From Anoxybacillus sp. J5B_2022 (GTDB taxonomy: Bacteria > Bacillota > Bacilli > Bacillales > Anoxybacillaceae), in assembly GCF_026847645.1 (NCBI RefSeq), contig NZ_JAPSMC010000008.1:1-64000 (forward strand): a stretch of 64,000 nucleotides of DNA, read 5' to 3'. Numbering within the stretch: position 1 is the stretch's first letter; each line of letters begins with the position of its first letter. The notes below the pieces were generated by a model. The model was not told the origin of the DNA. It did not search any database and worked only from the letters and a program-made list of their open reading frames with translations. Below, piece by piece: positions 46,973-56,963 of this stretch. The translations under genes were made by a program, and so were the position numbers.

Positions 46973-47902
46973 CTATTGAACGCGTTTTCGCAATTCAAAT
47001 CCTAAATCAATTATACCTAATATTGCGACAAGATAAAGTAAAAAAGGGACGAAGAAGCAAAACAGCGTTCCGATTACGACGATTCCTTTCGCTATTTGTT
47101 TGCGATGAGCGATGTAGTAAAGAAAAGAAAAACCTTGGATCGCAAATAGAAGCTGCAATAAGTAATATAAGTTGATAACAACGATAAACGCAAACGTACC
47201 TTTTTCCAAAGGGAAAAATGTAGCGATTAAGACGAGCATATAGTACCATATCAGCTGTCTTGGCAGCATCAATTGGCGAAACGGCGGCCACGTTCCGACG
47301 GATAGCTTGAGCCGTTTTAAAATCGGAACAGAAACGCTAATCGTTAAATAAGCAGACGCCAAAGCGGCAATGACAAACAATGTCGGTGTGACATATTTAA
47401 TTAATTCCAATCCTTGTTGAAAACGGGCAATCAATTGTTTTGGCGGTTCTTTTCCCATTCCTTTCATCATTTGAGTAGCTGTATGAAAAGAATCGCTTAA
47501 TAACGAAAGCGTTTGAGCAATGATATCGATGTCGAAAAATTTCACCGATAGTATGTAATCAATCACCGTATTCAGCAAAAAAACAACGGTCGCTGCTGCT
47601 AAAATCATATACCGATTTTTCTGTTTCGCAAATAGCACGCCGATGACAATCCCACCCGTCCCAAACATAATGGCGGCAAAAGCAGATAAAAATGAACTAA
47701 TCAATGACGAAACAATGACGGCAGCAACTAAAAGCACGAGAGCAGCTCGATAACCATGCCGCATCGTAAAAATAATGAAAGGGAGAGATAAAAAGAAACT
47801 AATCACAATACCGAGCAACGGCACGTATAACGACGCTAAAAACAACACGATAAAAATAGCGAGCTGAATCGCTGCTTCTGTCAGCGCATATGTATTTCTC
47901 AC
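46973..47902 (-). CDS. yybS: DUF2232 membrane protein YybS
   Basis: About 309 residues from a GTG at 47902 with AAAGGAGGG upstream. Around seven to eight membrane helices, no catalytic motif. Located between rpsR and gdpP exactly as B. subtilis yybS. DUF2232 proteins resemble energy-coupling or transport membrane subunits, but function is unknown. First gene of the yybS-gdpP-rplI group. Confidence 0.88.
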   Translation of the reverse strand: MRNTYALTEAAIQLAIFIVLFLASLYVPLLGIVISFFLSLPFIIFTMRHGYRAALVLLVAAVIVSSLISSFLSAFAAIMFGTGGIVIGVLFAKQKNRYMILAAATVVFLLNTVIDYILSVKFFDIDIIAQTLSLLSDSFHTATQMMKGMGKEPPKQLIARFQQGLELIKYVTPTLFVIAALASAYLTISVSVPILKRLKLSVGTWPPFRQLMLPRQLIWYYMLVLIATFFPLEKGTFAFIVVINLYYLLQLLFAIQGFSFLYYIAHRKQIAKGIVVIGTLFCFFVPFLLYLVAILGIIDLGFELRKRVQ

Positions 47903-47934
47903 CGCATACCCTCCTTTTTGCATGTACATACTAT

Positions 47935-47969
47935 AAAAAAAGCAGTAAGGCTCCGTCCCCCTTACTGCT
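47935..47969 (-). terminator. terminator of rpsF-ssb-rpsR
   Basis: AGCAGTAAG (47941-47949) / CTTACTGCT (47961-47969), with further G/C pairing inside; TTTTTTTATAG follows on the minus strand. Confidence 0.92.
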
Positions 47970-47979
47970 TTTCCTTGTC

Positions 47980-48219
<240 letters not shown>

Positions 48220-48293
48220 TTATCCTCCTTCCTGTTTTTAAAAATGATGATATCCGAAACTATTATCGCGTTCAATAGTTAGCTTCTCTTTTA

Positions 48294-48788
48294 TTAAAAA
48301 GGTAAGTCGTCATCAGAAATGTCGATTGGTTGTCCATCATGGGCAAACGGATCTTCATCGATGCGACTAAAATTTTGGTCATTAGTGTGACGTGGGTTCT
48401 GATTTTGTCCAAATGGATACGGCTCCCCGTAGTAGCCACCTGTTGCTGCACCACGTTGTTCTGTGCTACCTTTCGGTTCAAGAAATTGAACACTATCAGC
48501 AACCACTTCGGTTACGTACACACGTTTTCCGTCTTGACCTTCGTAACTTCTCGTTTGCAAACGTCCGTCCACTCCCGCCAAGCTTCCTTTTTTTAAGAAA
48601 TTGGCGACATTTTCAGCGGGACGACGCCAAACGACACAGTTAATGAAATCCGCTTCGCGTTCGCCTTGCTGATTTGTAAATGGGCGATTGACCGCTAACG
48701 TAAATGTGGCAACAGCAACTCCATTTGGAGTATAGCGCAATTCCGGGTCTCTTGTAAGTCGCCCTACAAGAATTACGCGATTAATCAT
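48294..48788 (-). CDS. ssb: single-stranded DNA-binding protein
   Basis: About 164 residues from the second in-frame ATG at 48788 (AAGGAGTGG upstream). N-terminal OB fold [20 protein letters not shown] to about 110, then a disordered Gly/Gln/Asn-rich linker and the acidic tip DISDDDLPF that recruits repair and replication partners. Between rpsF and rpsR, the constant B. subtilis ssbA context. Confidence 0.98.
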   Translation of the reverse strand: MINRVILVGRLTRDPELRYTPNGVAVATFTLAVNRPFTNQQGEREADFINCVVWRRPAENVANFLKKGSLAGVDGRLQTRSYEGQDGKRVYVTEVVADSVQFLEPKGSTEQRGAATGGYYGEPYPFGQNQNPRHTNDQNFSRIDEDPFAHDGQPIDISDDDLPF

Positions 48789-48812
48789 CAGAACCACTCC
48801 TTAAAATCGGAA

Positions 48813-49100
48813 TTATTCTTCCTCTTTCACAACGATGTGACGAATGATGTCTTCGCTAATTTTCGCTAAACGGTCAAATTCTTGTACCGCTTTTGGCTGA
48901 GACATAACATTCACGATCATGTAGTAACCGTCACGGAAATCTTTGATTTCGTACGCTAAACGACGTTTACCCCATTCTTTCACGCTCGTAATTTCCGCAC
49001 CGTTTTCTGTTAAAATGTTGTTGAAACGCTCTACAACTGCTTTTCGACCTTCATCGTCGATATTCGGGCGGATAATGTACATAATTTCGTACTTTCTCAT
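48813..49100 (-). CDS. rpsF: 30S ribosomal protein S6
   Basis: 95 residues from the ATG at 49100, with AAGGAGGTGAC upstream; the GTG at 49109 is inside that site. [15 protein letters not shown] at the start and [21 protein letters not shown] are typical of S6. Binds S18. First gene of the operon, with a strong promoter. Confidence 0.99.
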   Translation of the reverse strand: MRKYEIMYIIRPNIDDEGRKAVVERFNNILTENGAEITSVKEWGKRRLAYEIKDFRDGYYMIVNVMSQPKAVQEFDRLAKISEDIIRHIVVKEEE

Positions 49101-49173
49101 TTCAGTCACCTCCTTTTGGTCTAAACGGCTCTATACAAGAGCAAGGAGCAATATGCATTACTCACATTTTTTG

Positions 49174-49202
49174 ATTATATCATGATCAAACGATAGATGC
49201 AA
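49174..49202 (-). promoter_or_regulatory. rpsF promoter
   Basis: Minus strand TTGCAT (49202-49197), exactly 17-bp spacer, perfect TATAAT (49179-49174). The dispersed element copy 4 ends eight bases upstream of the -35. Confidence 0.85.
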
Positions 49203-49209
49203 TCCCAAG

Positions 49210-49339
49210 TGTCGATTATCCATATTGCACTTGTGAAATATGGAATTGTATAGCATGACCAGTCGGCAAGCAAGACTAGCCGACTACGCAAAAAAGCTAG
49301 AAATAGAGCCTTCTCCACTTGTTTTTTGGCTAATCAACA
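49210..49339 (-). repeat. dispersed TGTTGATTA element, copy 4 (full length)
   Basis: 130 bp with both ends: TGTCGATTATCCAT and TTGGCTAATCAACA (imperfect inverted repeats). Inside: AGTCGGC / GCCGACT stem (49261-49283), and AAAAGCTAGAAATAGAGC. The 3' end lies two bases from the ychF stop codon. Confidence 0.9.
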
Positions 49340-49341
49340 TA

Positions 49342-50442
49342 TTATACGTTAAAACGAAAATGCATAATGTCGCCGTCTTGCACTTCATAATCTTTTCCTT
49401 CTAGGCGCACTTTTCCAGCTTCGCGGGCTGCTGCCATCGAACCGCAAGCGACTAAATCGTCAAAAGAAACCGTTTCCGCGCGAATAAAACCGCGTTCAAA
49501 GTCGGAATGAATAATGCCCGCACATTGCGGCGCTTTCATGCCTTTACGGAACGTCCAAGCACGCACTTCTTGTTCCCCAGCTGTAAAATAAGTAGCTAAC
49601 CCTAACAGACTATAGGCCGCACGGATCAGCTGGTCCAATCCTGACTGTTTAATGCCTAACTCCTGTAAAAACATTTGTTTTTCTTCCTCATCAAGCTGGG
49701 CGATTTCTTCTTCCACTTTCGCACAAACGACGATCACTTCGGCATTATCGCTTTTAGCAAATTCCCGCACTTGTTGAACGTACGGGTTCGCGTCCGGAGC
49801 AGCTAAATCTTCTTCGCCAACGTTGGCGACGTATAGCATCGGTTTAATCGTTAACAAGTGCAGCTGTTTCACGACTTTCATTTCTTCTTCCGTAAACGAC
49901 AGCGTACGAGCCGCTTTTCCGGCTTCAAACGTTTCTTTTAAGCGAGTAAGAATTTCATATTCAAACATCGCTTCTTTATCTTTTTGCTTTGCCATTTTTC
50001 CGACGCGGTCCATCCGTTTATCGACCGTTTCAAGATCCGCCAAAATCAGCTCTAAATTGATCGTTTCAATATCGGAAAGCGGATCGACTTTCCCGGCTAC
50101 ATGGGTAATATTTTCATCGGAAAAGCAGCGAACGACTTGGCAAATGGCATCCACTTGGCGAATATGGGATAAAAACTTATTTCCTAGCCCTTCGCCTTTG
50201 CTCGCTCCTTTCACAATGCCGGCAATATCGGTAAATTCAAATACAGTCGGCACCGTTCGTTTCGGCTGGACAAGCTCTGTTAATTTTTTTAATCGCTCGT
50301 CAGGCACTTCGACAATCCCAACGTTCGGCTCAATCGTACAAAACGGATAGTTCGCAGATTCTGCTCCTGCTTTTGTAATCGCATTAAATAGCGTCGATTT
50401 TCCGACGTTTGGCAACCCGACGATTCCTGCTGTTAATCCCAT
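49342..50442 (-). CDS. ychF: redox-regulated ATPase YchF (Obg family)
   Basis: 366 residues, full length. P-loop GIVGLPNVGKSTLFNAITK with the NxxE-type nucleotide motif (NVGEEDL area) that favours ATP over GTP in this family, DIAGIVKGASKGEGLGNKFL (switch region) and a C-terminal TGS domain (VRAWTFRKGMKAPQCAGIIH, DYEVQDGDIMHFRFNV). Ribosome-associated stress factor. Downstream of yyaE. Confidence 0.97.
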   Translation of the reverse strand: MGLTAGIVGLPNVGKSTLFNAITKAGAESANYPFCTIEPNVGIVEVPDERLKKLTELVQPKRTVPTVFEFTDIAGIVKGASKGEGLGNKFLSHIRQVDAICQVVRCFSDENITHVAGKVDPLSDIETINLELILADLETVDKRMDRVGKMAKQKDKEAMFEYEILTRLKETFEAGKAARTLSFTEEEMKVVKQLHLLTIKPMLYVANVGEEDLAAPDANPYVQQVREFAKSDNAEVIVVCAKVEEEIAQLDEEEKQMFLQELGIKQSGLDQLIRAAYSLLGLATYFTAGEQEVRAWTFRKGMKAPQCAGIIHSDFERGFIRAETVSFDDLVACGSMAAAREAGKVRLEGKDYEVQDGDIMHFRFNV

Positions 50443-50512
50443 TCATTCCACTCCTCTTAACCGTCAAATCTTTTCCCATTATAGATAGTAAAAAATAAAA
50501 TGACAAGCACGT

Positions 50513-52519
50513 TCATTCGATTTTCTCAATGTTTACTAGACAGTCATACAATGTGCTTCCTTGACCGTTGTCTGATTCGCGGTCAGACGTCAACACATTG
50601 ACGCTTCCGCCAAATTTTCCCCATTGTCCTTCGTCAATATTGATCGTCTTCGCATGAGCGTTGGCCAAAATTTTTACGCGGCCAACAAGCTCACCGCGGT
50701 CATTAAAAACTTTTGCTAAATCTCCATTCACTAGTCCTTTTTCTTCCGCAATATCTTTTGATATTTCGATTTTGATCGATTGCATCGCCTCGATTAAATG
50801 GTAATGCTGCGAATGGTTCGAACGCAACGGATGAATCGTTAACAAACGATACGGGTACTTTTTGGCTAGTTCTGGGGCCGTCATTTCCGATTCTGCCGGG
50901 TACATGAGGCGCAATTTCCCATCCATTCCTTTTTGCTCAGCCAACAGAGAGGTAAATTCGTATTTCCCGCTCGGTGTTTGAAAACGGTAATCGTCCCATG
51001 GCACTGCTTTCACCGGCAAAAGCATGCGCTTTTTTTGTTTTAATGTTTCGAGCGTAATCCCATGCTTTTCAAGGCCGCTTAATCCCATCGCCAAAAACTC
51101 ATCTCGTGAAAACGCAAAATCAGCACCGAACCCTAGCCGTTCGGCCAACTGCGTCCAAATCCAAAGATCCGGCTTCGCTTCTCCCGGTGGCGGCACAAGC
51201 GCTGGCCCATAATTCACGTACGCATGATACATCGACGAATAATAAATGTCTTCTTCTTCAAATACGGTCGTCGTTGGTAAAACATAATGAGCCACTTCGG
51301 CCGTATCGGTCATAAACTGTTCGAACACAACGACCGTTTCGACAGATTGAAACGCTTTTTTAACAACATTCGTATTTGGCACTTGTGTTAACGGATTGCC
51401 ACACGTGACGATAATCATTTTAATTTCTGGGGCGGTTGCCTCCAAAATCCCCTCTGCTTGTTTCATCATCGTAAAGGTGCGCGAAGCCGTTTTTCGTTCC
51501 GGCAACGTTAGAGCCGCAATATTGAAGCTTTGCCCGACTTGTAAGTTGCCAAAATTCGCACCACCTCCAGGAATGCCAACATTCCCGCTGATAGCAACGA
51601 GCGCATCAATGAGACGAATCGTATTGCCGCCGTTAGCATAGCGCTGCATCCCAAGCCCTAAATACGTCATTGTCGGACGGTTTCCGTAAAGGCGGGCTAG
51701 CAAAGTGATCGTATCGCGCGCCACCCCGGTGATTTGTTCAATTTCTTCCAGCGTGATCGTTTGCAGCAACGCCTCTACATCTTCAAATCCAATCGTATCG
51801 TTTTCAATAAAAGAACGGTCTTCAAGACCTAAACGCAATAGTTCTTTCATGATCCCGACTGCTAAAAAGCCGTCCATACCTGGGGCTACCGATACGTACA
51901 TATCGGCGATTTGCGCGGTTTGATTAAAAATTGGGTCGATAACTACTAACGTTGTTCCCCGTTTTTTGGCGGCTTGAAGCTGCTGGAATAAATGCATGTT
52001 CGTCCGTGCGACATTTCTTCCCCAAACCACAACATGCTTGCTATGATAAATGTCTTCTGGCGCATGGCTATAAGCATTGCCAAAATCCCATGTTTGCGCT
52101 TCAATTCCTGCCCCCCAGCAAAGACTTCCCGTTAACTCGGTCACTCCGCCATAGCAATTGAAAAAGCGGCGATCGATATTTTTCAATAATCCGCTATTGG
52201 CGTAATCATGGCTGTGAAGAACCGCAGTTGTTCCGTATTTTGTCCGAATTTCCTCCATTTTTTCCGCGATTTCGTCCAACGCTTGTTTCCAAGAAATTTG
52301 GACGAATTGTCCGTTTATTTTTTTAAGCGGGTAAAGCAGCCGCTTCGATGAGTTCGTGCGCGCCTCCAACATTCGACCGCGGCCGCAAATTTTTCCTTGC
52401 GTAATTGGATGTGTATCATCGCCATCTACTTTCACCACTTTTCCACGTTCGATTGTCACTTTCAACCCGCACGTATCCCAACAGTTTAATGGACAAGACG
52501 AGATGTGAACCCCATCCAT
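50513..52519 (-). CDS. yyaE: molybdopterin-dependent oxidoreductase (YyaE-like)
   Basis: 668 residues. N-terminal [4Fe-4S] ligands CPLNCWDTCGLKV with the fourth Cys in GKICGRGRM, then the molybdopterin domains: VVWGRNVARTNMH, GLGMQRYANGGNTIRLIDAL and a C-terminal dinucleotide-binding domain (TIHPLRSNHSQHY). DMSO reductase/formate dehydrogenase superfamily; substrate unknown. No signal peptide or Tat motif, so cytoplasmic. Same place as yyaE beside ychF in B. subtilis. Confidence 0.92.
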   Translation of the reverse strand: MDGVHISSCPLNCWDTCGLKVTIERGKVVKVDGDDTHPITQGKICGRGRMLEARTNSSKRLLYPLKKINGQFVQISWKQALDEIAEKMEEIRTKYGTTAVLHSHDYANSGLLKNIDRRFFNCYGGVTELTGSLCWGAGIEAQTWDFGNAYSHAPEDIYHSKHVVVWGRNVARTNMHLFQQLQAAKKRGTTLVVIDPIFNQTAQIADMYVSVAPGMDGFLAVGIMKELLRLGLEDRSFIENDTIGFEDVEALLQTITLEEIEQITGVARDTITLLARLYGNRPTMTYLGLGMQRYANGGNTIRLIDALVAISGNVGIPGGGANFGNLQVGQSFNIAALTLPERKTASRTFTMMKQAEGILEATAPEIKMIIVTCGNPLTQVPNTNVVKKAFQSVETVVVFEQFMTDTAEVAHYVLPTTTVFEEEDIYYSSMYHAYVNYGPALVPPPGEAKPDLWIWTQLAERLGFGADFAFSRDEFLAMGLSGLEKHGITLETLKQKKRMLLPVKAVPWDDYRFQTPSGKYEFTSLLAEQKGMDGKLRLMYPAESEMTAPELAKKYPYRLLTIHPLRSNHSQHYHLIEAMQSIKIEISKDIAEEKGLVNGDLAKVFNDRGELVGRVKILANAHAKTINIDEGQWGKFGGSVNVLTSDRESDNGQGSTLYDCLVNIEKIE

Positions 52520-52540
52520 ATCCTCTCCCCCTTCATTGCA

Positions 52541-52735
52541 CTATTCCTCATGCTTTTCCAACACTTTTCTTAGCTTCCGGACAAATTCTTTTCGCGGGAT
52601 TAAAACACTGTGTGCACAACCTTCGCATTTAATGCGAATGTCTGCTCCCATGCGAATAATTTTCCAACGATTCGTTCCGCACGGATGCGGCTTTTTCATT
52701 TCGACAATATCGTTTAATCCAAACTCTTTCTCCAT
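52541..52735 (-). CDS. yyzM: DUF951 small protein YyzM
   Basis: 64 residues. MKKPHPCGTNRWKIIRMGADIRIKC-type core: KPHPCGTN, RMGADIRIKCEGC and the RKEF motif are the DUF951 signature, with three cysteines that may bind zinc. Unknown function. Between yyaE and the MscS gene, in the same operon. Confidence 0.92.
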   Translation of the reverse strand: MEKEFGLNDIVEMKKPHPCGTNRWKIIRMGADIRIKCEGCAHSVLIPRKEFVRKLRKVLEKHEE

Positions 52736-52750
52736 TGCTTCATCCCCCTC

Positions 52751-53650
52751 TTACGCATCAGTTTTCGCCTGCTTTGTTTCTTCTTGGCGATTATAAAGAA
52801 CAAGACGCGGAAATGGAATTTCGATGCCATGTTCATCTAAGCGAAGCTTAATTTCTTTGCGCAATGCCCGCGCAATAAACATATGGCGCATCGGTTTTGT
52901 TTCGCACGTCACTCGCATGACTACTTCCGAATTCGTGAAATTTTGAATGCCTAACAATTCTGGAGGAGAAACGATATCTTCGTACTTCGCTGGCAATTCC
53001 GCTAGCAGTTCGCGAATGACCTCTTCCGCTCTTTCAATATCTCCTTCATAAGAAAGGCTAACGTCTACTACCGCTACACTGTTATGCAAGGAGAAGTTTG
53101 TAACTTGGGTAATGCTGCCGTTAGGGAGAATATGAACTTCCCCTGTCCAGCTTTTAATTTTCGTCACTCTCAGCCCGATCGTTTCGACGTATCCTTCAAA
53201 ATTGCCGATGCGGACGTAATCACCTACGGAAAACTGATCTTCAAAAATAATGAAAAATCCGGTAATGACATCTTTCACTAAACTTTGCGCCCCGAATCCG
53301 ACAGCAAGCCCGACGATTCCAGCACCAGCAAGCAATGTTCGGACTTCGACACCAAACGTATCTAAAATCATCACGAGCGCAATAAAATAGATGACATACG
53401 TAACGACGTTATCCAGCAATTTTAATAATGTTGCCTCGCGCCGCTCCGAAATACGGATCGGTGCTTTTTGCCGCACTTTAAAAATATTATGAACGGCGAT
53501 TTTTAAAACTTTGACCATAATCACCGCAACTACGATGATCGTTATCATCTTGACGATACCAATACTAACCCGCAGCCAAAAATCTTCGTTCGTCAAAAAT
53601 GTAAAGATATGTTGGTAAAAAGTTTTGATGCTGCTCACTTTTTTCTTCAC
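52751..53650 (-). CDS. small-conductance mechanosensitive channel (MscS family)
   Basis: 299 residues with about three membrane helices. The pore-lining Gly/Ala helix is visible as LAGAGIVGLAVGFGAQSLVK (about 132-151), followed by FFIIFEDQFSVGDYVRIG, the conserved MscS beta-domain entry. Protects against osmotic downshock. First gene of mscS-yyzM-yyaE. Confidence 0.93.
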   Translation of the reverse strand: MKKKVSSIKTFYQHIFTFLTNEDFWLRVSIGIVKMITIIVVAVIMVKVLKIAVHNIFKVRQKAPIRISERREATLLKLLDNVVTYVIYFIALVMILDTFGVEVRTLLAGAGIVGLAVGFGAQSLVKDVITGFFIIFEDQFSVGDYVRIGNFEGYVETIGLRVTKIKSWTGEVHILPNGSITQVTNFSLHNSVAVVDVSLSYEGDIERAEEVIRELLAELPAKYEDIVSPPELLGIQNFTNSEVVMRVTCETKPMRHMFIARALRKEIKLRLDEHGIEIPFPRLVLYNRQEETKQAKTDA

Positions 53651-53851
53651 CTCGACATACGCTAAAATACTCTACTCGATGCATACCACTTATTTTACCA
53701 ATATTCAAAGTAAATGGGTAGACTTCCCCTAAACCAATGCCTTTCTCACTTCCATAACATTCTCCATCAGAAAACAAAGGGGTGAATGTATATAATCCCT
53801 GTTTTTTCCGTATACTGTTTAATACTTCATTGGATATTGGGAGTGAACGAG

Positions 53852-54472
53852 ATGAACTTATCGTCCATTTTTTTTCATTCGAAAAATGAAAAAGAACGCG
53901 TTTTCTACGATGAGCAAGGGGCTGCCACTTTAGTCGCCATGCGCCTCGTATCATTGCTTCCATCGCCGTTGACGCAACCGATGGCGATCGTTTGCATCGG
54001 AACGGATCGATCCACAGGCGATTCGCTCGGACCGTTCGTCGGCACGATGTTAAAAGAAAAGAATTTATCTTATTTTCACGTATATGGAACATTGGAAGAA
54101 CCGATTCACGCCGTGAATTTAGAGGAGAAAATTATTGCCATCCGTTCCATTCACGAAAATGTATTTATGGTTGCCGTTGATGCTTGTTTAGGAAGATTAA
54201 AAAGCGTCGGAGCCATTACGATCGCGGAAGGACCTGTCCGACCGGGTGCGGGCGTCAATAAACAACTTCCTCCTGTCGGCGATCTTCACATTACAGGGGT
54301 TGTAAACGTAAGCGGATTTATGGAATTTTTCGTTTTACAAAATACGCGCCTTCATTTAGTCATGAGCATGGCAAAAACGATCGCAAACGGTATTTATGAA
54401 GCAGATCGTTATTTAAAACGAAGAGAATATTTGCCGAATACTTGGAGTCAAGAACAATCTAAACCGCTATAA
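53852..54472 (+). CDS. yyaC: spore protease YyaC (DUF1256)
   Basis: About 206 residues from the ATG at 53852 (GGGAGTGAAC upstream). DUF1256/YyaC signature: IVCIGTDRSTGDSLGPFVG, MVAVDACLGRLKSVG and GAGVNKQLPPVGDLHITGVV. Related in fold to germination protease GPR. Only gene here on the plus strand, as in B. subtilis. A GTATA plus TATACT upstream (53787-53815) could be a sporulation sigma promoter but is not certain. Confidence 0.9.
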   Translation: MNLSSIFFHSKNEKERVFYDEQGAATLVAMRLVSLLPSPLTQPMAIVCIGTDRSTGDSLGPFVGTMLKEKNLSYFHVYGTLEEPIHAVNLEEKIIAIRSIHENVFMVAVDACLGRLKSVGAITIAEGPVRPGAGVNKQLPPVGDLHITGVVNVSGFMEFFVLQNTRLHLVMSMAKTIANGIYEADRYLKRREYLPNTWSQEQSKPL

Positions 54473-54476
54473 ACGG

Positions 54477-54517
54477 AAAATCCCCTCTTTGTTCACTAAC
54501 AAGAAGGGATTTTTTAT
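54477..54517. terminator. bidirectional terminator between yyaC and the DUF554 gene
   Basis: AAATCCC (54477-54483) / GGGATTT (54506-54512) with inner TCTT/AAGA pairing, T tract TTTTTTATT on the plus strand and A-rich (T on the minus) on the other side. Confidence 0.8.
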
Positions 54518-55218
54518 TATGAAACGTACACGACAACAACAATGAAAGCGGTCACGAGAATACTTGGAAGTAAATTCGCTACACGAATCGCTGTTATGCC
54601 AAGCAAGTTGAGGCCGATCGCCATAATTAAAATGCCGCCGGTAGCCGTTGATTCAGCGATAAACGAGTTCATGAGTTCCTTTGGTACCCATGTTTGAATT
54701 TGCGTAGCCAACAGAGCGATCGTCCCCTCATACAAGACGACTGGGATAGCAGAAAACATGACACCGATTCCGAGCGTCGTTGTTAAAATAATGCTCGTGA
54801 ATCCGTCAATAATCGATTTCGTATACAACACACGATGATCCTCCCGCAATCCGCTATCTAGCGCTCCGATAATCGCCATCGCACCAATGACAAACAACAA
54901 CGTCGCCGCCACAAACCCTTTCGCAATCGCTCCTTGTTCACGGCCTCCTACTTTTCGTTCGAGCCAATGACCAAGCCGGTTAAGCTGATCATCTAAATCC
55001 CATAATTCGCCTAGTATGCCACCGAAGACAAGACTGCAAACGACGACAAGAAACTGTTCACTTTTCAACGCCATTTGGATGCCTAATAACGCCACCGCAA
55101 GACCGATGCCGCTCATGACGGTCGCTTTCATTTTTTCTGGAATCCTGTGAAACATTTTGCCAAGTAAAGCACCGACGATAATACAAATACCGTTTACAAT
55201 CGTTCCTAATAAAGCCAC
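54517..55218 (-). CDS. DUF554 membrane protein
   Basis: 233 residues with about six membrane helices. GTIVNGICIIVGALLGKMFH start, GALDSGLREDHRVLYTKSII and ATGGILIMAIGLNLLGI are the DUF554 (YdfK/YqgA) signature. Function unknown. Downstream of spo0J but separated by a terminator. Confidence 0.85.
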   Translation of the reverse strand: MALLGTIVNGICIIVGALLGKMFHRIPEKMKATVMSGIGLAVALLGIQMALKSEQFLVVVCSLVFGGILGELWDLDDQLNRLGHWLERKVGGREQGAIAKGFVAATLLFVIGAMAIIGALDSGLREDHRVLYTKSIIDGFTSIILTTTLGIGVMFSAIPVVLYEGTIALLATQIQTWVPKELMNSFIAESTATGGILIMAIGLNLLGITAIRVANLLPSILVTAFIVVVVYVS

Positions 55219-55239
55219 TTCATTCTCCCCTTTTCAAAA

Positions 55240-55268
55240 AAAGAAACCATCACCCGTTTTGATGGTTA
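55240..55268 (-). terminator. terminator of soj-spo0J
   Basis: AACCATC (55245-55251) / GATGGTT (55261-55267) with a nine-base interval; TTCTTTTTTTG on the minus strand. It starts at the spo0J stop. Confidence 0.85.
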
Positions 55269-56123
55269 TTATTCATCCCATTGGACATCGAATAGCTGCA
55301 AAATCCGTTCTAAATCGTCATTAGAGAAAAATTCAATTTCAATTTTTCCTTTTTTTCGGTTTTGTTTAATCGTTACATTTGTACCGAGCTTTTCTCGCAA
55401 CAATGATTCGCTTTGTTTGAAAAAGACACTTTTTTCTTTTTTCGGCTTGTTTGTTTCACGTGAAACATTTTGATTGATTTCTTGAATCAGTTTTTCAAGC
55501 TGGCGGACATTGAGTTGTTCAGAAATGATTTTATCAACGACCATTTTCATCTTTTCTTTTTTCTTTAATCCTAGCAACGCTCGTCCATGCCCCATCGACA
55601 ACGTGCCGTCGTTCAGCAACTGTTGAATCTCTTTTGGCAACGATAGTAGACGCAAATGATTTGCAATATGCGGACGGCTTTTTCCGACACGGGTAGCTAA
55701 TTGTTCTTGCGTCAATTGAAGATGTTCCATTAACGTTTGGTATGCCATCGCTTCTTCAATCGGCGTTAAGTCTTCTCGCTGCAAATTTTCAAGCAGGGCA
55801 AACTCCATCATTTGCTGTTCCGTTAAATTACGGACGACGACCGGAACCGTTTTTAAGTTCGCTTCTTTAGCCGCGCGGAACCGTCTTTCTCCGACGACAA
55901 TTTCATAACCTTTAATGCTTTGTCGAACAATCAATGGCTGCAAAATTCCGTGCTCGATGATCGACTGTTTTAATTCTTCAATCGACTCCGGCCGAAATGT
56001 TTTGCGTGGTTGATAAGGATTCGGACGCAACTCTTTAATGCTGACTTCTTGAATCGACTCACCTTCATTTACTTCCAAGTTCGCAAACAGAGCGTTAATG
56101 CCTTTTCCAAGCCCTTTAGCCAC
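55269..56123 (-). CDS. spo0J: chromosome-partitioning protein ParB/Spo0J
   Basis: 284 residues. N-terminal CTPase part with IKELRPNPYQPRKTF and the GERRFRAAKEA motif, a helix-turn-helix (TQEQLATRVGKSRPHIANHL) and a C-terminal dimer domain. Loads on parS, recruits SMC and regulates Soj. Has a parS site in its own coding sequence. The start overlaps the soj stop by eight bases. Confidence 0.97.
   Translation of the reverse strand: MAKGLGKGINALFANLEVNEGESIQEVSIKELRPNPYQPRKTFRPESIEELKQSIIEHGILQPLIVRQSIKGYEIVVGERRFRAAKEANLKTVPVVVRNLTEQQMMEFALLENLQREDLTPIEEAMAYQTLMEHLQLTQEQLATRVGKSRPHIANHLRLLSLPKEIQQLLNDGTLSMGHGRALLGLKKKEKMKMVVDKIISEQLNVRQLEKLIQEINQNVSRETNKPKKEKSVFFKQSESLLREKLGTNVTIKQNRKKGKIEIEFFSNDDLERILQLFDVQWDE
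55452..55467. other. parS site inside spo0J
   Basis: Perfect TGTTTCACGTGAAACA palindrome in the spo0J coding region, the same position as in B. subtilis. Confidence 0.97.
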
Positions 56124-56877
56124 GTGCTAACACCTCCTTTGCTAGCTCGATATATACTTCTGCTCCTTTTGACCGCACATCATAAAGAATAATCGGTTTT
56201 CCATGACTCGGCGCTTCGCTTAACCGGACGTTACGCGGAATGATCGTATCGTACACTTTTTCGCGGAAATATTTTTTTACTTCTTGAATGACTTGAAGCC
56301 CTAAATTCGTTCGCGCATCTAACATCGTTAACACAACGCCTTCGAGCTTTAAGTTCGTGTTTAAATGTTTTTGGACGAGGCGAATCGTATTTAACAGCTG
56401 GCTCAATCCTTCAAGCGCATAATACTCGCACTGCACCGGAATTAAGACCGCGTCCGCAGCGGTTAATGCGTTTAACGTCAACAACCCTAATGAAGGCGGA
56501 CAGTCGATCAAAATGAAGTCATAATGCTCTTTTAACGGGGCGAGGGCATTTTTTAGCAAAATTTCCCGCGATATGACCGACACTAATTCAATTTCCGCAC
56601 CCGCTAATTGAATGGTAGCCGGGATGATATGTAAATGTTCAATATTGGTCGGTCTTACGACATCTTTCGCTTTCATCCCTTCCACGAGGAGATTATAAAT
56701 GCATTCATCAATATCGCCTTTTTCAATGCCGATACCGCTTGTGGCATTCCCCTGGGGATCAATGTCGACAAGCAATACTTTTTTGTCGAGATGTGCCAAA
56801 CAAGCGGCCAAATTCACCGCTGTTGTCGTCTTCCCCACTCCGCCTTTTTGGTTTGCAATCGCAATGACTTTGCCCAC
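56116..56877 (-). CDS. soj: chromosome-partitioning ATPase ParA/Soj
   Basis: 253 residues from a GTG at 56877 (AGGTGT upstream), the exact length of B. subtilis Soj; the longer frame start is not needed. Deviant Walker A ANQKGGVGKTTTAVNLA, DIDPQGNATSGIG (Walker A') and DCPPSLGLLTLNAL (Walker B region). Regulates DnaA activity and chromosome segregation with Spo0J. Confidence 0.97.
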   Translation of the reverse strand: MGKVIAIANQKGGVGKTTTAVNLAACLAHLDKKVLLVDIDPQGNATSGIGIEKGDIDECIYNLLVEGMKAKDVVRPTNIEHLHIIPATIQLAGAEIELVSVISREILLKNALAPLKEHYDFILIDCPPSLGLLTLNALTAADAVLIPVQCEYYALEGLSQLLNTIRLVQKHLNTNLKLEGVVLTMLDARTNLGLQVIQEVKKYFREKVYDTIIPRNVRLSEAPSHGKPIILYDVRSKGAEVYIELAKEVLARG

Positions 56878-56963
56878 GATGACACCTACCCTTGGATTAC
56901 TCATATGTTTTATTCTATCACGAAATAAACAAAATGAACGTATTTTCTATAAGCGAAATGCGA

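Noticed and set aside
49292-49310. AAAAGCTAGAAATAGAGC resembles part of the Cas9 tracrRNA repeat-antirepeat.
   Set aside because: There is no cas gene and no CRISPR array, and the sequence is part of the dispersed element in several copies. Coincidence.
49823-50350. Open plus-strand frame of 175 codons opposite ychF.
   Set aside because: Shadow of ychF; no independent evidence.
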